Shown here: in pieces, positions 50,583 to 60,622 of the stretch
Position numbering within the stretch: the first letter of the stretch is position 1
Layout: each line of letters begins with the position of its first letter
Source: Pseudomonas sp. R37(2017)
Lineage (GTDB): Bacteria; Pseudomonadota; Gammaproteobacteria; Pseudomonadales; Pseudomonadaceae
Length of the DNA stretch: 64,000 nt
Assembly (NCBI RefSeq): GCF_002113375.1
Contig: NZ_NEHO01000007.1
Coordinates: forward strand, 186,001-250,000
Reading direction: 5' to 3'
Notes under the pieces: generated by a model
The model's database searches: none
Told to the model about the DNA's origin: nothing
Seen by the model: the letters and a program-made list of their open reading frames with translations, nothing else
Made by a program: the position numbers and the translations under genes

Positions 50583-51175
50583 TACAGGACGCCCTTGGTC
50601 GAAGGCATTTGCCCGGCCATGCGCTCATCGAGCTCCACGGCCATGCGCAGGGCGCGGCCGAAAGCCTTGAACACGGTTTCGATCTGGTGGTGGGTGTTGT
50701 GCCCACGCAGATTGTCGATGTGCAGGGTAACGTTGGCGTGGTTGACGAAGCCCTGGAAGAACTCCTGGAACAGGTCAACGTCGAAGCCGCCGACGGTGGC
50801 ACGGGTGTACGGAACATGCATCTGCAGGCCCGGACGGCCGGAGAAATCGATCACCACGCGCGACAGCGCTTCATCGAGCGGCACGTAGGCGTGACCGTAG
50901 CGACGGATGCCCTTCTTGTCGCCGATAGCCTTGGTGAAAGCCTGGCCGAGGGTGATACCGACGTCTTCCACGGTATGGTGGTCATCGATATGCAGGTCGC
51001 CCTTGCTGACAATATCCAGGTCGATCAGCCCGTGACGGGCGATCTGGTCCAGCATGTGCTCAAGAAAAGGAACACCGATATCAAATCGGGCCTTTCCGGT
51101 GCCATCGAGGTTGATCGAGGCTTTGATCTGGGTTTCCAGAGTGTCGCGCTCGACAGACGCCATACGTTCGGCCAT
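50582..51175 (-). CDS. hisB: Imidazoleglycerol-phosphate dehydratase
   Basis: Sixth enzyme of histidine synthesis, Mn-dependent, monofunctional form of 197 residues from the second ATG ([16 protein letters not shown]). The His-rich metal motifs are [13 protein letters not shown] (near 43), [11 protein letters not shown] (near 70) and [11 protein letters not shown] (near 165). First visible gene of the hisB-hisH-DUF2164-hisA-hisF series. Confidence 0.97.
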   Translation of the reverse strand: MAERMASVERDTLETQIKASINLDGTGKARFDIGVPFLEHMLDQIARHGLIDLDIVSKGDLHIDDHHTVEDVGITLGQAFTKAIGDKKGIRRYGHAYVPLDEALSRVVIDFSGRPGLQMHVPYTRATVGGFDVDLFQEFFQGFVNHANVTLHIDNLRGHNTHHQIETVFKAFGRALRMAVELDERMAGQMPSTKGVL

Positions 51176-51332
51176 CACCAGCTCCGCAAAATCATTGGGC
51201 GAAAAAGGCAGTCATTATAGGCGTGCGGGCGCCAAACAGAAACACGGGAGGTGATATCGCTGACGGAGTGAATTCGGCGCCGCGACCGATAGACATGTCC
51301 ATACAAGCCATTTGGTACACCGCAAAACAATA

Positions 51333-51424
51333 TGTGGGAGCGAGCCTGCTCGCGAAAGCGGTGGCCCAGCCAACACTTATGTCGACTGACACTCCCTCTT
51401 CGCGAGCGGGCTCGCTCCCACAGG
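51333..51424. repeat. REPIN between hisB and the MFS carrier
   Basis: TGTGGGAGCGAGCCTGCTCG faces CGAGCGGGCTCGCTCCCACA. The spacer ends ATGTCGACTGACACTCCCTC, very like the copy near 16.4 kb. Confidence 0.92.
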
Positions 51425-51459
51425 TTGGGTGTCGGCCTGAGAGTTTTCAGGCCAGTCCC

Positions 51460-53124
51460 TTAGTGAAAAAGTACCGCCGTCTTCTGCAGGGTCACCCACA
51501 CTCCCCACGCCAGCGGAATACCCACCACCAGCCACGCTGCAATCGCCAGCGGCCTGGTGCCCGGCGCGGCTTTCCACTCCAGCACGGTACTGCCGTCAGT
51601 GCCTTTGTCATGACCCAGCGCCTGCTCGGCGGCCAGTTCGGCGTCGGTCATGAAGTACTTGTCCGCCACCGGACGCACCAGCAGATTGCACAGGAAGCCC
51701 AGCACCAACAGGCCGGCGAGGATGTACAGGGTGATGTCGTAGGCCGCTGCGCGCTCGACGCCAATGCTCAGCTGATACTCACGCAGGTAGTTCACCAGCA
51801 CCGGACCGAGCACACCGGCAGCCGCCCACGCCGTCAGCAGGCGACCGTGGATCGCACCGACCATTTGCGTACCGAACAGATCCGCCAGATACGCCGGAAC
51901 GGTCGCGAAACCACCGCCGTACATCGACAGGATGATGCAGAACGCTGCGACGAACAGCGCCACGCTACCCAGGTGGCCGAGGTTCGGAATCAGGCCGTAC
52001 AGGGCAAAGCCCAGGGCGAAGAACACGAAATAAGTGTTTTTGCGACCCAGGTAATCCGAGAACGAGGCCCAGAAGAAACGCCCGCCGATGTTGAACAAGC
52101 TGAGCAAACCGGTGAACCCGGCAGCGATGGCGGCGATCGAAGCCAACTGCGAAGCGTCGAGTTGGCCGAACGCCAGGTCATTGCCCAGCAACTTGCCACC
52201 GAACACCTCCTGCAACAGTGGCGATGCCATGCCAAGGATGCCGATACCGGCCGATACGTTCAGGCACAGCACCAGCCAGACCAGGCGGAACTGCGGGGTT
52301 TTCCAGGCCACATTCACGTGGACATGACGATGGGTGATCATGGCGTTCGAGGCTTTTTTCGCCGGAGCGGTCCAGCCCTCGGGCTTCCACCCGGTTGGCG
52401 GCACGCGATAGGACAGCGCACCTCCGATCATGAACACGAAGTAGATCGCGGCCATCACCAGGAAGCTTTGCCACACACCAACGCTGGTAGGCGAGGCGAA
52501 ATGCCCCATCAGCGCCGCCGCCAATGGAGCGCCGACCATCGCGCCGCCGCCGAAGCCCATGATTGCCATGCCGGTGGCCATGCCGCGCTTGTCTGGGAAC
52601 CACTTGATCAGGGTCGACACCGGCGAGATGTAGCCCAGCCCCAGGCCGATACCGCCAATGACCCCGGAGCCGATCCACATCAGCCAGATCTGGTGGGTAT
52701 ACACCCCCAGCGCCGAAATCAGCAGGCCACCGCACCAGCACAGCGCCGATACGACACCGGCCTTGCGCGGCCCGGCATGTTCCAGCCAGCCACCCCAGAT
52801 GGCCGCCGAACAACCCAGGAAGATGAAGAACAGGGTGTAGATCCAGCCGAGCATCGAGATCGGCCAGTCGCACTGGGACGAAAAGACCTGTGCGATAAAA
52901 CTCATGTCTGGCGCGCAGGCCACCGCAGCAGTGATGCCCAGCGCCTTGGACAGCGGCAACCAGAACACCGAAAAGCCGTAGGCCATGCCGATGCACAGAT
53001 GGATGGCCAAGGCAGCCGGTGGTACCAGCCAACGGTTGAAACCGGGCCTGGCGATGATCCGCTCCTTGGACAGGAACGCAGGCTGGTCGGCACTCAAGCC
53101 GTCCGCCGTGATGCTCGTGGTCAT
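51460..53124 (-). CDS. MFS transporter of the oxalate/formate antiporter-like group
   Basis: Inner-membrane carrier of 554 residues from the ATG at 53124 (TTSITADGLSADQ). Twelve helices; the first, LAIHLCIGMAYGFSVFWLPL, and the GGIGLGLGYISPVSTLIKWFPDKRGMATGMA region (about 150-175) are typical of OFA-family members. An insert of about 40 residues lies between helices 2 and 3 (CAPDMSFIAQVFSSQCDW). The C-terminus has a soluble segment and a final helix. Substrate unknown; monocarboxylates are typical of the family. Alone between REPIN and the divergent acetyltransferase gene. Confidence 0.87.
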   Translation of the reverse strand: MTTSITADGLSADQPAFLSKERIIARPGFNRWLVPPAALAIHLCIGMAYGFSVFWLPLSKALGITAAVACAPDMSFIAQVFSSQCDWPISMLGWIYTLFFIFLGCSAAIWGGWLEHAGPRKAGVVSALCWCGGLLISALGVYTHQIWLMWIGSGVIGGIGLGLGYISPVSTLIKWFPDKRGMATGMAIMGFGGGAMVGAPLAAALMGHFASPTSVGVWQSFLVMAAIYFVFMIGGALSYRVPPTGWKPEGWTAPAKKASNAMITHRHVHVNVAWKTPQFRLVWLVLCLNVSAGIGILGMASPLLQEVFGGKLLGNDLAFGQLDASQLASIAAIAAGFTGLLSLFNIGGRFFWASFSDYLGRKNTYFVFFALGFALYGLIPNLGHLGSVALFVAAFCIILSMYGGGFATVPAYLADLFGTQMVGAIHGRLLTAWAAAGVLGPVLVNYLREYQLSIGVERAAAYDITLYILAGLLVLGFLCNLLVRPVADKYFMTDAELAAEQALGHDKGTDGSTVLEWKAAPGTRPLAIAAWLVVGIPLAWGVWVTLQKTAVLFH

Positions 53125-53355
53125 TGTGTATCCCCCAATTGTCAGTAGGGTTCGCCAGCCATGGCTCACACCCGGCCTCTATGCACGCAGGCATGACCGT
53201 TTTTTCGATGGAGCACATTGGTGTGCGACAACAGGTCGCAGAAGGACGGACGAACGGGCAAAGGTTACCATCTGCAAGTGACCCAAAAACCAAACTGACA
53301 TCACGTTTTGCAAGTCATCTGATCTCCATCGCTTCATGACCTCACAGGAATCACC

Positions 53356-53760
53356 ATGCCGATCATTGTCGAGCCGCTGAACCAAGCCACTGCCCAGGAT
53401 CGGCAGGATCTGCAGAAGATCTACCACGACGCGCCGGACTGGCTGTTCGCCCCTTTTTCCGGGCAATCGCAGTTGATCGAAGACTGTTTGCACGACGACA
53501 CCCTGATCGCCGGACGCTTCAATGATCGCCTGCTGGGCGCAGCCCGCTTGCAAAGGCACCAAGACGCCTGGCATTTGTCACACCTATGTGTGCGAAAAAT
53601 TACCCGCCGCCGTGGCGTTGCCGAGCGACTGGTGGCCGAAGCCCGGAAAATGGCCGCGCAATCGGGCAAGACACTGCGCCTGCTGGCGCCTGCCGGGCAT
53701 CTGGAGGCCCAGGCACTGGCCGCCAAGCTGAAACTGCCGCTGGATGTATTGCCGGCGTGA
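53356..53760 (+). CDS. PanZ/PanM-like GNAT-family protein
   Basis: Small GNAT-fold protein of 134 residues. The acetyl-CoA loop is SHLCVRKITRRRGVAERLV (about 75-93). Size, the N-terminal DWLFAPFSGQ segment and the C-terminal APAGHLEAQALAAKL resemble the PanZ group, which drives maturation of aspartate decarboxylase in enterics by sensing acetyl-CoA. It is divergent from the MFS gene. The PanZ role is family inference; panD is not in the window. Confidence 0.8.
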   Translation: MPIIVEPLNQATAQDRQDLQKIYHDAPDWLFAPFSGQSQLIEDCLHDDTLIAGRFNDRLLGAARLQRHQDAWHLSHLCVRKITRRRGVAERLVAEARKMAAQSGKTLRLLAPAGHLEAQALAAKLKLPLDVLPA

Positions 53761-53838
53761 TCAGCGACCGGTCGTCCGCTGCGGAGCGCTATACTCCTCG
53801 GCTAAATTTTGAATTCGATTAACTACAAGGACTCGCCC

Positions 53839-56073
53839 ATGAAAGCGTTCGGCAAAATCCTGGGTCTGGTACTTCTCGGGCTGTTGCTGATCATTGTGGC
53901 ATTGGGCTTTGCCCTGACCCACCTCTTCGATCCCAACGACTACAAAGACGAGATTCGCCAGATTGCCCGCGACAAGGCCCACATCGAGCTGACGCTCAAT
54001 GGCGATATCGGCTGGAGCCTGTTCCCGTGGCTGGGCCTGGAACTGCACGACGCCAGTGTCGCGACCATGGTCAAACCGACCGAACCGTACGCCGACTTGC
54101 AGATGCTCGGTCTGTCGGTGCGCGTACTGCCGCTGCTGCGTCGTGAAGTACAGATGAGCGACGTGCGCGTGGAAGGCCTGAACCTGCGCCTGAACCGCGA
54201 CAAGGACGGTCACGGCAATTGGGAGGACATCGGCAAGCTGCCTGCTGCAACGGCCGGCACCGTCGCGCCCGGCACCCCGCCAGCCGCCAGCGAACCTGCG
54301 CCCGACGCCAGCGTCGCGGCGGAAAAAACGCCCCAGCCGATCCGCCTGGACATCGACAGCCTGACCGTGAACAACGCGCGGGTTGAATACACCGACGAAC
54401 GAACCGGCAAGAGCTTCAGCGCCGAAAGTATTCAGTTGAGCACCGGTGCGGTTCACGACTCCGTCAACATCCCGCTCAAGCTCACGGCGTTCCTGTCAGC
54501 CAACCAGCCTGCATTGCGAGTGCGCACCGAGCTCAATGGCGAACTGCGCATCGCACGTGCACTGCAGCGCTATCAGTTCGAAGACATGAAATTGTCCGGC
54601 GAAGTGACCGGCGACCCGCTTCAAGGCAAGAGCATGACCTTCTCCGCCCAGGGCCAACTGGTGCTGGACAAGGCCGCCAACGTTGCCGAGTGGACCGGTA
54701 TCAAGATCTCCGCCAACCAATTGCGGGCACTGGGCGAACTGAAGGTCAACGACCTCGACAAAACGCCACAAGTCAGCGGCGGTATCTCGATTGCCCAGTT
54801 CGACCTGGCGAAATTCGTCGACAGCATTGGCCAGAAACTCCCGGCCATGGCCGAGGGCAGCCTGAGCAAAGTCGAGCTGGTCAGCCGACTGGCAGCGACA
54901 CCGACCAGCCTGGTGCTCGACAACCTCAACCTGAAAGTCGACGACAGCACCTTCAGCGGCCGCATTGCCGTCGAGGACTTCGCCAAGCAATCGCTACGCG
55001 CCGTGCTCAAGGCCGACACCTTCAACGTCGACCGTTACCTGCCGCCAAAGTCCGCCGAGGCCAATAGCGCCACGCAGGTTCGCCAGGCCGAAGTCGCCAG
55101 CACCGAAGCCGATGCCATGGCCGCCGCCGGCAGCACACCACTGCCACCCGCACCGACCAAGGACGCGTGGAGCAATGAACGCCTGTTGCCAGTGGAACGC
55201 TTGAGCAAGCTCGATGTGGATGCCGACCTGACCTTCGGCCAGCTGACCCTGGAAAAATTGCCGATCCACAACGCAGCGCTCAAGGCCACCGGCCAGGGCG
55301 GCCTGCTGACCCTGGCCAACCTGCGCGGCGATCTGTACGAGGGCAACTTCGAAAGCACCGGCACGCTCGATGTGCGCCAGGCGGTGCCGGCGCTGAATCT
55401 GCAGACGAAGATCAGCCGGGTACCGGCAGAAAAAATCCTCGAAAGCCAGGGCAAGAATCCACCGGTCAAGGGCCTGGTCACCCTCAACAGCAGCCTGACC
55501 GGCAACGGCAACAGCCAGAAAGCGTTGATCGAGACCCTCAACGGCAACGCCAGTATCGTCATCAACAATGGCGTGCTGCTCAACGCCAACCTTGAGCAAC
55601 AGCTGTGCAAAGGCATCGCCACGCTCAACCGCAAAACCCTCAGCGGCGAGCCACGGGGCAAGGACACACCGTTCCAGGAGCTCAAGGGTAACCTGACCTT
55701 GCGTAATGGCGTGGCCAGCAACCCCGACCTCAAAGTGCGCATCCCGGGCATGACCGTCAACGGCAACGGTGACATCGATCTGCGGGTGCTGGGCATGGAT
55801 TACCGCGTCGGCATTATCGTCGAAGGCGACACCAGCGCCATGCCGGACCCGGCCTGCCAGGTCGGCGACAAGTTTGTCGGCATCGAGTGGCCACTGCGCT
55901 GCCGCGGCCCGCTGGAACTGGGCGCCAAGGCTTGCCGGGTGGATAACGACCGCATGAGCCAGGTGGCGTCCAAACTGGCCGGCGACAGGATCAGCGAAAA
56001 AATCGAAGAAAAATGGGGCGACAAAGTCGACCCGAAACTGAAAGACGCGCTCAAGGACCTGTTCAAGCGATGA
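53839..56073 (+). CDS. asmA: AsmA family protein
   Basis: Inner-membrane-anchored periplasmic protein of 744 residues with one N-terminal helix (KILGLVLLGLLLIIVALGFA) followed by the AsmA repeat (DPNDYKDEIRQIARDKAHIELTLNGDIGWSLFPWLGLELHD is the family entry; core near 34-60) and the C-terminal AsmA_2 domain with GNGNIDL-like NGNGDIDLRVLGMDYRVG near 640-657. AsmA-like proteins are thought to bridge phospholipids to the outer membrane. The ATG of mutY overlaps its stop. Confidence 0.95.
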   Translation: MKAFGKILGLVLLGLLLIIVALGFALTHLFDPNDYKDEIRQIARDKAHIELTLNGDIGWSLFPWLGLELHDASVATMVKPTEPYADLQMLGLSVRVLPLLRREVQMSDVRVEGLNLRLNRDKDGHGNWEDIGKLPAATAGTVAPGTPPAASEPAPDASVAAEKTPQPIRLDIDSLTVNNARVEYTDERTGKSFSAESIQLSTGAVHDSVNIPLKLTAFLSANQPALRVRTELNGELRIARALQRYQFEDMKLSGEVTGDPLQGKSMTFSAQGQLVLDKAANVAEWTGIKISANQLRALGELKVNDLDKTPQVSGGISIAQFDLAKFVDSIGQKLPAMAEGSLSKVELVSRLAATPTSLVLDNLNLKVDDSTFSGRIAVEDFAKQSLRAVLKADTFNVDRYLPPKSAEANSATQVRQAEVASTEADAMAAAGSTPLPPAPTKDAWSNERLLPVERLSKLDVDADLTFGQLTLEKLPIHNAALKATGQGGLLTLANLRGDLYEGNFESTGTLDVRQAVPALNLQTKISRVPAEKILESQGKNPPVKGLVTLNSSLTGNGNSQKALIETLNGNASIVINNGVLLNANLEQQLCKGIATLNRKTLSGEPRGKDTPFQELKGNLTLRNGVASNPDLKVRIPGMTVNGNGDIDLRVLGMDYRVGIIVEGDTSAMPDPACQVGDKFVGIEWPLRCRGPLELGAKACRVDNDRMSQVASKLAGDRISEKIEEKWGDKVDPKLKDALKDLFKR

Positions 56074-57137
56074 AAGCCGAGCAGTTTTCAACGGCGGTGC
56101 TGGACTGGTTCGACCGCCACGGCCGTCACGATCTACCCTGGCAGCAGGACATCAACCCGTATCGGGTGTGGGTCTCGGAAATCATGCTCCAGCAAACCCA
56201 GGTCAGCACCGTGCTGAACTACTTCGACCGTTTCATGGCCTCGCTGCCAACGGTCGAGGCCCTGGCGGCGGCGCCGGAGGACGAAGTGCTGCACCTGTGG
56301 ACGGGCCTGGGTTACTACACCCGCGCGCGCAACTTGCAGAAGGCCGCGAAAATCGTCGTCGAGCAGTACGGCGGCGAATTTCCCCGGGACGTGGAAAAAC
56401 TCACTGACTTGCCGGGCATCGGCCTGTCCACCGCTGGCGCCATTGCCAGCATCAGCATGGGCCTGCGCGCGCCGATCCTCGACGGCAACGTCAAACGCGT
56501 CCTGGCGCGCTTTACCGCACAAGAGGGCTACCCCGGCGAGCCGAAGGTGGCCAAACAGCTTTGGGCCAGCGCTGAGCGCTTTACACCACACGACCGAGTG
56601 AACGCCTACACCCAGGCGATGATGGACCTCGGTGCCACGCTCTGCACCCGCAGCAAACCGAGTTGCCTGCTCTGCCCCCTGGAAAAAGGCTGTGAGGCGC
56701 ACATGCTCGGCCTGGAAACCCGTTATCCGATCCCCAAGCCGCGCAAAGCCATCCCACAGAAGCGCACGCTGATGCCGATGCTCGCCAACGCCGAGGGCGC
56801 CATTCTGCTTTACCGTCGCCCTTCCACGGGCCTGTGGGGCGGCTTGTGGAGCCTGCCGGAACTCGACGGCCTCGACGACCTGGAACATCTGGCAACGCAG
56901 CACTCGCTGGAACTGGGCGCACAACAGGCATTGCCAAGCCTGGTGCACACCTTCAGCCATTTTCAGTTATCCATCGAACCCTGGCTGGTTCAGGTCCAGG
57001 AGATCGGCCATCACATGGCCGAGGCCGACTGGCTCTGGTATAACCTCGCCACCCCGCCGCGCCTGGGCCTCGCCGCCCCGGTCAAAACCTTGCTCGAACG
57101 CGCGGCCGCCGTATTGAACGCAGGAGAGTCGTCATGA
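56070..57137 (+). CDS. mutY: Adenine DNA glycosylase
   Basis: Removes adenine opposite 8-oxoguanine. It has 355 residues from the ATG at 56070. Catalytic Glu is in [10 protein letters not shown] (near 36), the helix-hairpin-helix [13 protein letters not shown] segment reads [14 protein letters not shown] with Asp in [10 protein letters not shown] near 138, and the 4Fe-4S ligands are the four Cys in [17 protein letters not shown] (near 192-208). A NUDIX-like C-terminal domain recognises 8-oxoG. Coupled to asmA upstream and yggX downstream, both by 4-bp overlaps. Confidence 0.97.
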   Translation: MKAEQFSTAVLDWFDRHGRHDLPWQQDINPYRVWVSEIMLQQTQVSTVLNYFDRFMASLPTVEALAAAPEDEVLHLWTGLGYYTRARNLQKAAKIVVEQYGGEFPRDVEKLTDLPGIGLSTAGAIASISMGLRAPILDGNVKRVLARFTAQEGYPGEPKVAKQLWASAERFTPHDRVNAYTQAMMDLGATLCTRSKPSCLLCPLEKGCEAHMLGLETRYPIPKPRKAIPQKRTLMPMLANAEGAILLYRRPSTGLWGGLWSLPELDGLDDLEHLATQHSLELGAQQALPSLVHTFSHFQLSIEPWLVQVQEIGHHMAEADWLWYNLATPPRLGLAAPVKTLLERAAAVLNAGESS

Positions 57138-57406
57138 CCCGCACCATCATGTGCCGCAAGTACAAAGAAGAATTGCCAGGCCTGGAGCGCGCGCCCTTCC
57201 CTGGCGCCAAAGGCCAGGACATTTTTGACCACGTCTCGCAAAAGGCCTGGGCCGACTGGCAGAAGCACCAGACCCTGCTCATCAACGAAAAACGCCTGAA
57301 CATGATGAACGCCGAAGATCGCAAATATCTGCAGGGCGAGATGGACAAGTACTTCTCCGGCGAGGATTACGCCAAGGCCGAAGGCTACGTGCCGCCGTCG
57401 GAATAA
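57134..57406 (+). CDS. yggX: Probable Fe(2+)-trafficking protein YggX
   Basis: Cytosolic protein of 90 residues that protects Fe-S clusters from oxidation. The whole sequence fits the family: [22 protein letters not shown] (N-terminal Cys near 6), [23 protein letters not shown] [19 protein letters not shown], and the C-terminal YVPPSE. The pairing with mutY, itself an Fe-S enzyme, is conserved in gamma-proteobacteria. Confidence 0.97.
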   Translation: MTRTIMCRKYKEELPGLERAPFPGAKGQDIFDHVSQKAWADWQKHQTLLINEKRLNMMNAEDRKYLQGEMDKYFSGEDYAKAEGYVPPSE

Positions 57407-57470
57407 CCCCGATTTATCGGGGGTCGGAACGTAAGCGACGGTAATAATTAAAATTTTTTTGAAAACTTGC

Positions 57471-57499
57471 TTGACGACCCCCTGAAAAACCCGTTTAAT
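57471..57499 (+). promoter_or_regulatory. Sigma-70 promoter of tRNA-Phe
   Basis: TTGACG, 17 bases, TTTAAT, placing the start a few bases before the tRNA. A T/A-rich tract just upstream (57441-57460) could be an UP element, and the GC-rich CGCCCCG after -10 resembles a stringent discriminator. Confidence 0.85.
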
Positions 57500-57509
57500 G
57501 CGCCCCGTT

Positions 57510-57585
57510 GCCCAGATAGCTCAGTCGGTAGAGCAGGGGATTGAAAATCCCCGTGTCGGCGGTTCGATTCCGTCTCTGGGCACCA
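57510..57585 (+). tRNA. tRNA-Phe (anticodon GAA)
   Basis: Complete 76-base cloverleaf: acceptor GCCCAGA paired with TCTGGGC, D arm with AGCTCAGTCGGTAGAGC, anticodon stem GGGGA/TCCCC with loop TTGAAAA (GAA at 57543-57545), T arm GTTCGATTC and encoded CCA. Followed by a terminator. Confidence 0.98.
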
Positions 57586-57593
57586 AAATACCG

Positions 57594-57631
57594 AAAAGCC
57601 CCAAGTGAAGATGATTCCTTGGGGCTTTTTT
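57594..57631 (+). terminator. Intrinsic terminator of tRNA-Phe
   Basis: A 12-bp stem, AAAAGCCCCAAG with CTTGGGGCTTTT, plus further T residues, starting nine bases after the tRNA. Confidence 0.93.
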
Positions 57632-58107
57632 ATTGCCTGTCATTTTATGGTCGCCGGCCCCTTTGCGGGCCAAGTTCCAGCGGGACGCTCAGATTCGATC
57701 CTGAAGCATTGATAGCACCACCCTCCTCCAGATACTGAGCATCATCCATCCATTCCCAGCGACGCCTGCAGGAGCCTGAGAAGGGGATTGATACCGCGCT
57801 CTCCAATGCGCCCCACCACAGTTTTGCCCCTTTCCTCACCATCGTGCTTTTCGGGTCGACCGCCACCTTCTCTTCTTGTGGAAATGTCGCCGAGTGAACG
57901 TCACACGGCATACCCAACCTTCACCTGTGCGCAATTGCACTCCACTTGGACCACCTGCCTGGCGCAACCATGGAATCGGCGTCATGAGTCATCAGGCAGA
58001 GAAAGGATCAAGCCGGAAATCCGGCATACAGTAAGCTTGGGAGAAGACGAGCTCAGCGGATAACAGTCCGCGCGCCCTGCCCTCACCTCCCACACAAGGA
58101 AGTAACG
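57632..58107. other. Gene-poor stretch at the core/accessory junction
   Basis: About 475 bp after the tRNA-Phe terminator. The only open frame of note is leftward (57645-57917, 90 codons, MGMPCDVHSATF start), with no recognisable domain and no ribosome site. I see no integrase and no second copy of the tRNA 3' end. The stretch may be a remnant of island DNA. From here to 61.4 kb the base composition is visibly more AT-rich than in the rest of the window. Confidence 0.5.
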
Positions 58108-59106
58108 TTGAATAATCTGTTCATGTACGCGCCCAAGGAGCTCAGCACGGATGCTTTTCTAGCCTGGTTTTTCAAGGAATTGGAGGTCAACCCAGACATC
58201 GCGGATTATCGTTCTCAGGTATTTCACGCTCTGGGGCTCGTTGCCGAAGACGAAACGCCCGTAAAAGTTGAACCGGTGCTTCAATCTGACAACGTCGATT
58301 TAATTTTGAGTTTTGAAGTCAACAACACGGCTCGCCGCATTCTGTTTGAGAACAAGACCTCGTCAACCTTCCATTCTGATCAGCTCAAGCGCTATCGGGA
58401 GCGTTTTCCGAATTGCGACAAGTACATTTACTTTAAAATCGGCTATATCGACACATGGGAACGTCAGAACCTAGAGGGATATCAGCTCATCTCGGCGCAT
58501 GACTTTCATCAAGCAGTCAGTTTTTTAGCCCCATTTCACCCACTTATTCATCAGTACTGTGTATTCCTGAAAGACGCCTGGCTTTCCAAAGAGGAAAAGG
58601 TATTCCAGCGCTTGGCCATCTCTTGCCCAACAGCATTTGAAAGTGCGATAGGTCAGCGGTACCTCATCGGTGAGCTCTACGACCAACTAAAGGGCAGCGA
58701 CCCGTTTTTGAAATTCAAGAAGGGCTCCAACATCAATGGGTCACCCTGGACCCAGCTGGATTTTTGTCGACGCAAGGACTACTACGAAGGCACAAACGAA
58801 ACATTATTCTGGAGAGTAGACTCCCGTGCCGGGCGAACCTATCTACGAATCAACCAGTACGCTGCCATCCCTGTTGACCGCCCCGAAGTTGTTGCTCATA
58901 AAAAGCAACGTCTAAAGGCTTTGCGCGAGCTGGCCTCTGATATCAGCGGTCATTACGACCTGAAGCCCGGCAAGCTTTCAAACAAGGGCGTGCGAGAAAG
59001 TGAGGTCATCATTTTTTTCTTCGACGAGAACCCTTACGGCTTCCTCAAGGAGTTGCTGCCGGAATTTACAACCAAGCTCCAGTCGCAGTACTACCAACTG
59101 GAATAG
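58108..59106 (+). CDS. PD-(D/E)XK nuclease-like protein, PDDEXK_4 type
   Basis: Soluble protein of 332 residues. The N-terminal third has the nuclease core: D64 in NVDLILSF, then ILFENKT (E81, K83) and DQLKRYRERF (Gln near 92), the D-ExK-Q spacing of PDDEXK_4-like families. The remaining two thirds are unrecognised, with an aromatic C-terminal part (DENPYGFLKELLPEF). The start is a TTG at 58108, seven bases after AAGGA; no better start exists. The DNA is AT-rich relative to core genes. A DNA-cutting role is inferred from the motif only. A 47-bp gap separates it from the LRAT-like gene. Confidence 0.8.
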   Translation: MNNLFMYAPKELSTDAFLAWFFKELEVNPDIADYRSQVFHALGLVAEDETPVKVEPVLQSDNVDLILSFEVNNTARRILFENKTSSTFHSDQLKRYRERFPNCDKYIYFKIGYIDTWERQNLEGYQLISAHDFHQAVSFLAPFHPLIHQYCVFLKDAWLSKEEKVFQRLAISCPTAFESAIGQRYLIGELYDQLKGSDPFLKFKKGSNINGSPWTQLDFCRRKDYYEGTNETLFWRVDSRAGRTYLRINQYAAIPVDRPEVVAHKKQRLKALRELASDISGHYDLKPGKLSNKGVRESEVIIFFFDENPYGFLKELLPEFTTKLQSQYYQLE

Positions 59107-59153
59107 AATCTCTGGAAGGTTCACTTAAGCATGCCAACGAGAGACTTGAAAAA

Positions 59154-59705
59154 ATGAGCCTGTTCAAAACTTTAATTAGCCCCACCATCACGCCCACCGT
59201 TGTCAGAAGACCAGACCAGGAAAAAATCGACGCCGAGAGAAGAAGAACTGAACGAAGCGCTATCAACACCATTCTCGAGGAAGTCTTTGACTCTCAATGC
59301 ATCTTGCTTCCAGGAAGTATTGTGGCTTGCGATCTTGGTCTTGGACTGCTGGATCACACCGGAATTTATATAGGCCAAAATCAAATTGTTGAGCGCAATG
59401 GGGATGGCAACATCAGAAAAGTCTCAATAACAACCTTTATCAACGCTTCAACACTGAGAACCGGGGTTACGCTCTACGCGGCGTGTGCGAATGGCAGGCT
59501 CATAGCCAGCCCAGAAATTGCAAAACGTGCACGAGAGGTGGTCGGGACAGACGCTGGCTATCACCTGATCGACAATAACTGTCATAAGCTGACGGCCTAT
59601 CTGGCGACCGGCAGGCGCCACGATATCACCACCTTTTCCAAACTTGCCTCAATACTTGACACACATCACCCCGGACTAGAGTGGAAATCTGCAAAAGTTG
59701 GATAA
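59154..59705 (+). CDS. LRAT/NlpC-P60-fold domain protein
   Basis: Protein of 183 residues. Residues about 48-155 match the lecithin:retinol acyltransferase-like (circularly permuted NlpC/P60) fold: LLPGSIVACDLGLGLLDHTGIYIG with the catalytic His near 68, and DNNCHKLTAYLATG with the Cys near 143. The second histidine usual in eukaryotic LRAT is not evident. A basic, charged N-terminal 45 residues precede it. Bacterial members include thiol acyltransferases, deamidating and phospholipase-type enzymes, and they are frequent in toxin and phage-conflict loci. Here it lies between two nuclease-like genes. Substrate unknown. Confidence 0.8.
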   Translation: MSLFKTLISPTITPTVVRRPDQEKIDAERRRTERSAINTILEEVFDSQCILLPGSIVACDLGLGLLDHTGIYIGQNQIVERNGDGNIRKVSITTFINASTLRTGVTLYAACANGRLIASPEIAKRAREVVGTDAGYHLIDNNCHKLTAYLATGRRHDITTFSKLASILDTHHPGLEWKSAKVG

Positions 59706-59797
59706 TCACCAAAGCACCATCTGCAGCCCCACCCGGAGCTCCTGCGGTCCGTCCGGAGTTTTTTGACGCAGCGCGCTCAGATAAAACAGGAGATAGA

Positions 59798-60622
59798 ATG
59801 CTTGCAGCGATATTGAATGGAAAACGTCGCGGAAGCGGAGTAGCAGGTAAACAGCTGATACTGGGTAGTACAGAGGGTGCGGAAGATATTCTGACAGCCA
59901 CAATATTTGAACGTCTGGCTTACCTTCCAGAATCGGTTTCAGCTACATTTTTCAGTCACCTGCTGGAGGTGGAGGAGCCGATCGGCACCTTGGACTTCAT
60001 CGAATTCTGGCCATCATGGTCGCTCGACGGCAAGCGTGTTGAGCCTGATGTGGTGCTATATGGCAGCGAACGCACTTTGCTGATTGAAGCCAAGCGCTAC
60101 GACGACAGCAACCAACAGTACGCGCTACAGCTAGCCAATGAACTGAAGGCAGGCTGGGAGTGCGGGCGTTTAGGCAATGCCCCCCTGCTTCTCACTATTG
60201 GCGGTTTGCAAGACTACTCACAGGAAACTGCTGCGGTGCTCAGGGCACAGATTGATGGCGAACTGGACATGACAGGCCCGGATTACGAGCTGATTTGTCG
60301 AAGCTGGCATCAGGTGTATCAAGCCCTGGAGGCAGCCATAGCTGATGCCGATAAAGATACCTCGCCAGGACTGCAACGTTTGCTTGATGACATCGCCTCT
60401 ACTTTTGAGTGGCACGGTCTACGTACGCAGGCCCGGCGATGGCTAGGGCAATTGAAACCCGTATCAATTCAAATCACCCCGTTCCCTTTTTACGACTTCA
60501 AGCCAATGGCAAGTACACCTTGTTTGAAACAACCTGAACTCAGCTATCCGCTCTCTCAATTGCCTGTACCCAGTATCGCCTTCGTTGCTTTTCCTGTTAA
60601 AGAATGGAGCCTCACACCTTGA
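59798..60622 (+). CDS. Second PD-(D/E)XK nuclease-like protein
   Basis: Protein of 274 residues. The core is EGAEDILTATIFERL (Glu near 29), RVEPDVVLYGSERTLLIEAKRYD (D84, E97, K99; listed as landmark) and QYALQLANEL, a restriction-endonuclease-like arrangement. It is not alike to the protein at 58.1 kb beyond this fold. The ATG at 59798 has AGGAG five bases upstream. The frame continues upstream to a GTG at 59681, adding 39 residues with GAPAVRPEFFDAA; that extension shows codon-level similarity to a segment near 61.3 kb and may be translated. Its stop overlaps the next start (TTGA). Confidence 0.75.
   Translation: MLAAILNGKRRGSGVAGKQLILGSTEGAEDILTATIFERLAYLPESVSATFFSHLLEVEEPIGTLDFIEFWPSWSLDGKRVEPDVVLYGSERTLLIEAKRYDDSNQQYALQLANELKAGWECGRLGNAPLLLTIGGLQDYSQETAAVLRAQIDGELDMTGPDYELICRSWHQVYQALEAAIADADKDTSPGLQRLLDDIASTFEWHGLRTQARRWLGQLKPVSIQITPFPFYDFKPMASTPCLKQPELSYPLSQLPVPSIAFVAFPVKEWSLTP

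Noticed and set aside
51223..53148. Rightward open frame of 641 codons
   Set aside because: Antisense to the MFS carrier, whose helices and motifs are clear.
57645..57917. Leftward 90-codon frame next to tRNA-Phe
   Set aside because: No domain, no ribosome site and unusual composition; kept only as part of the gap description.
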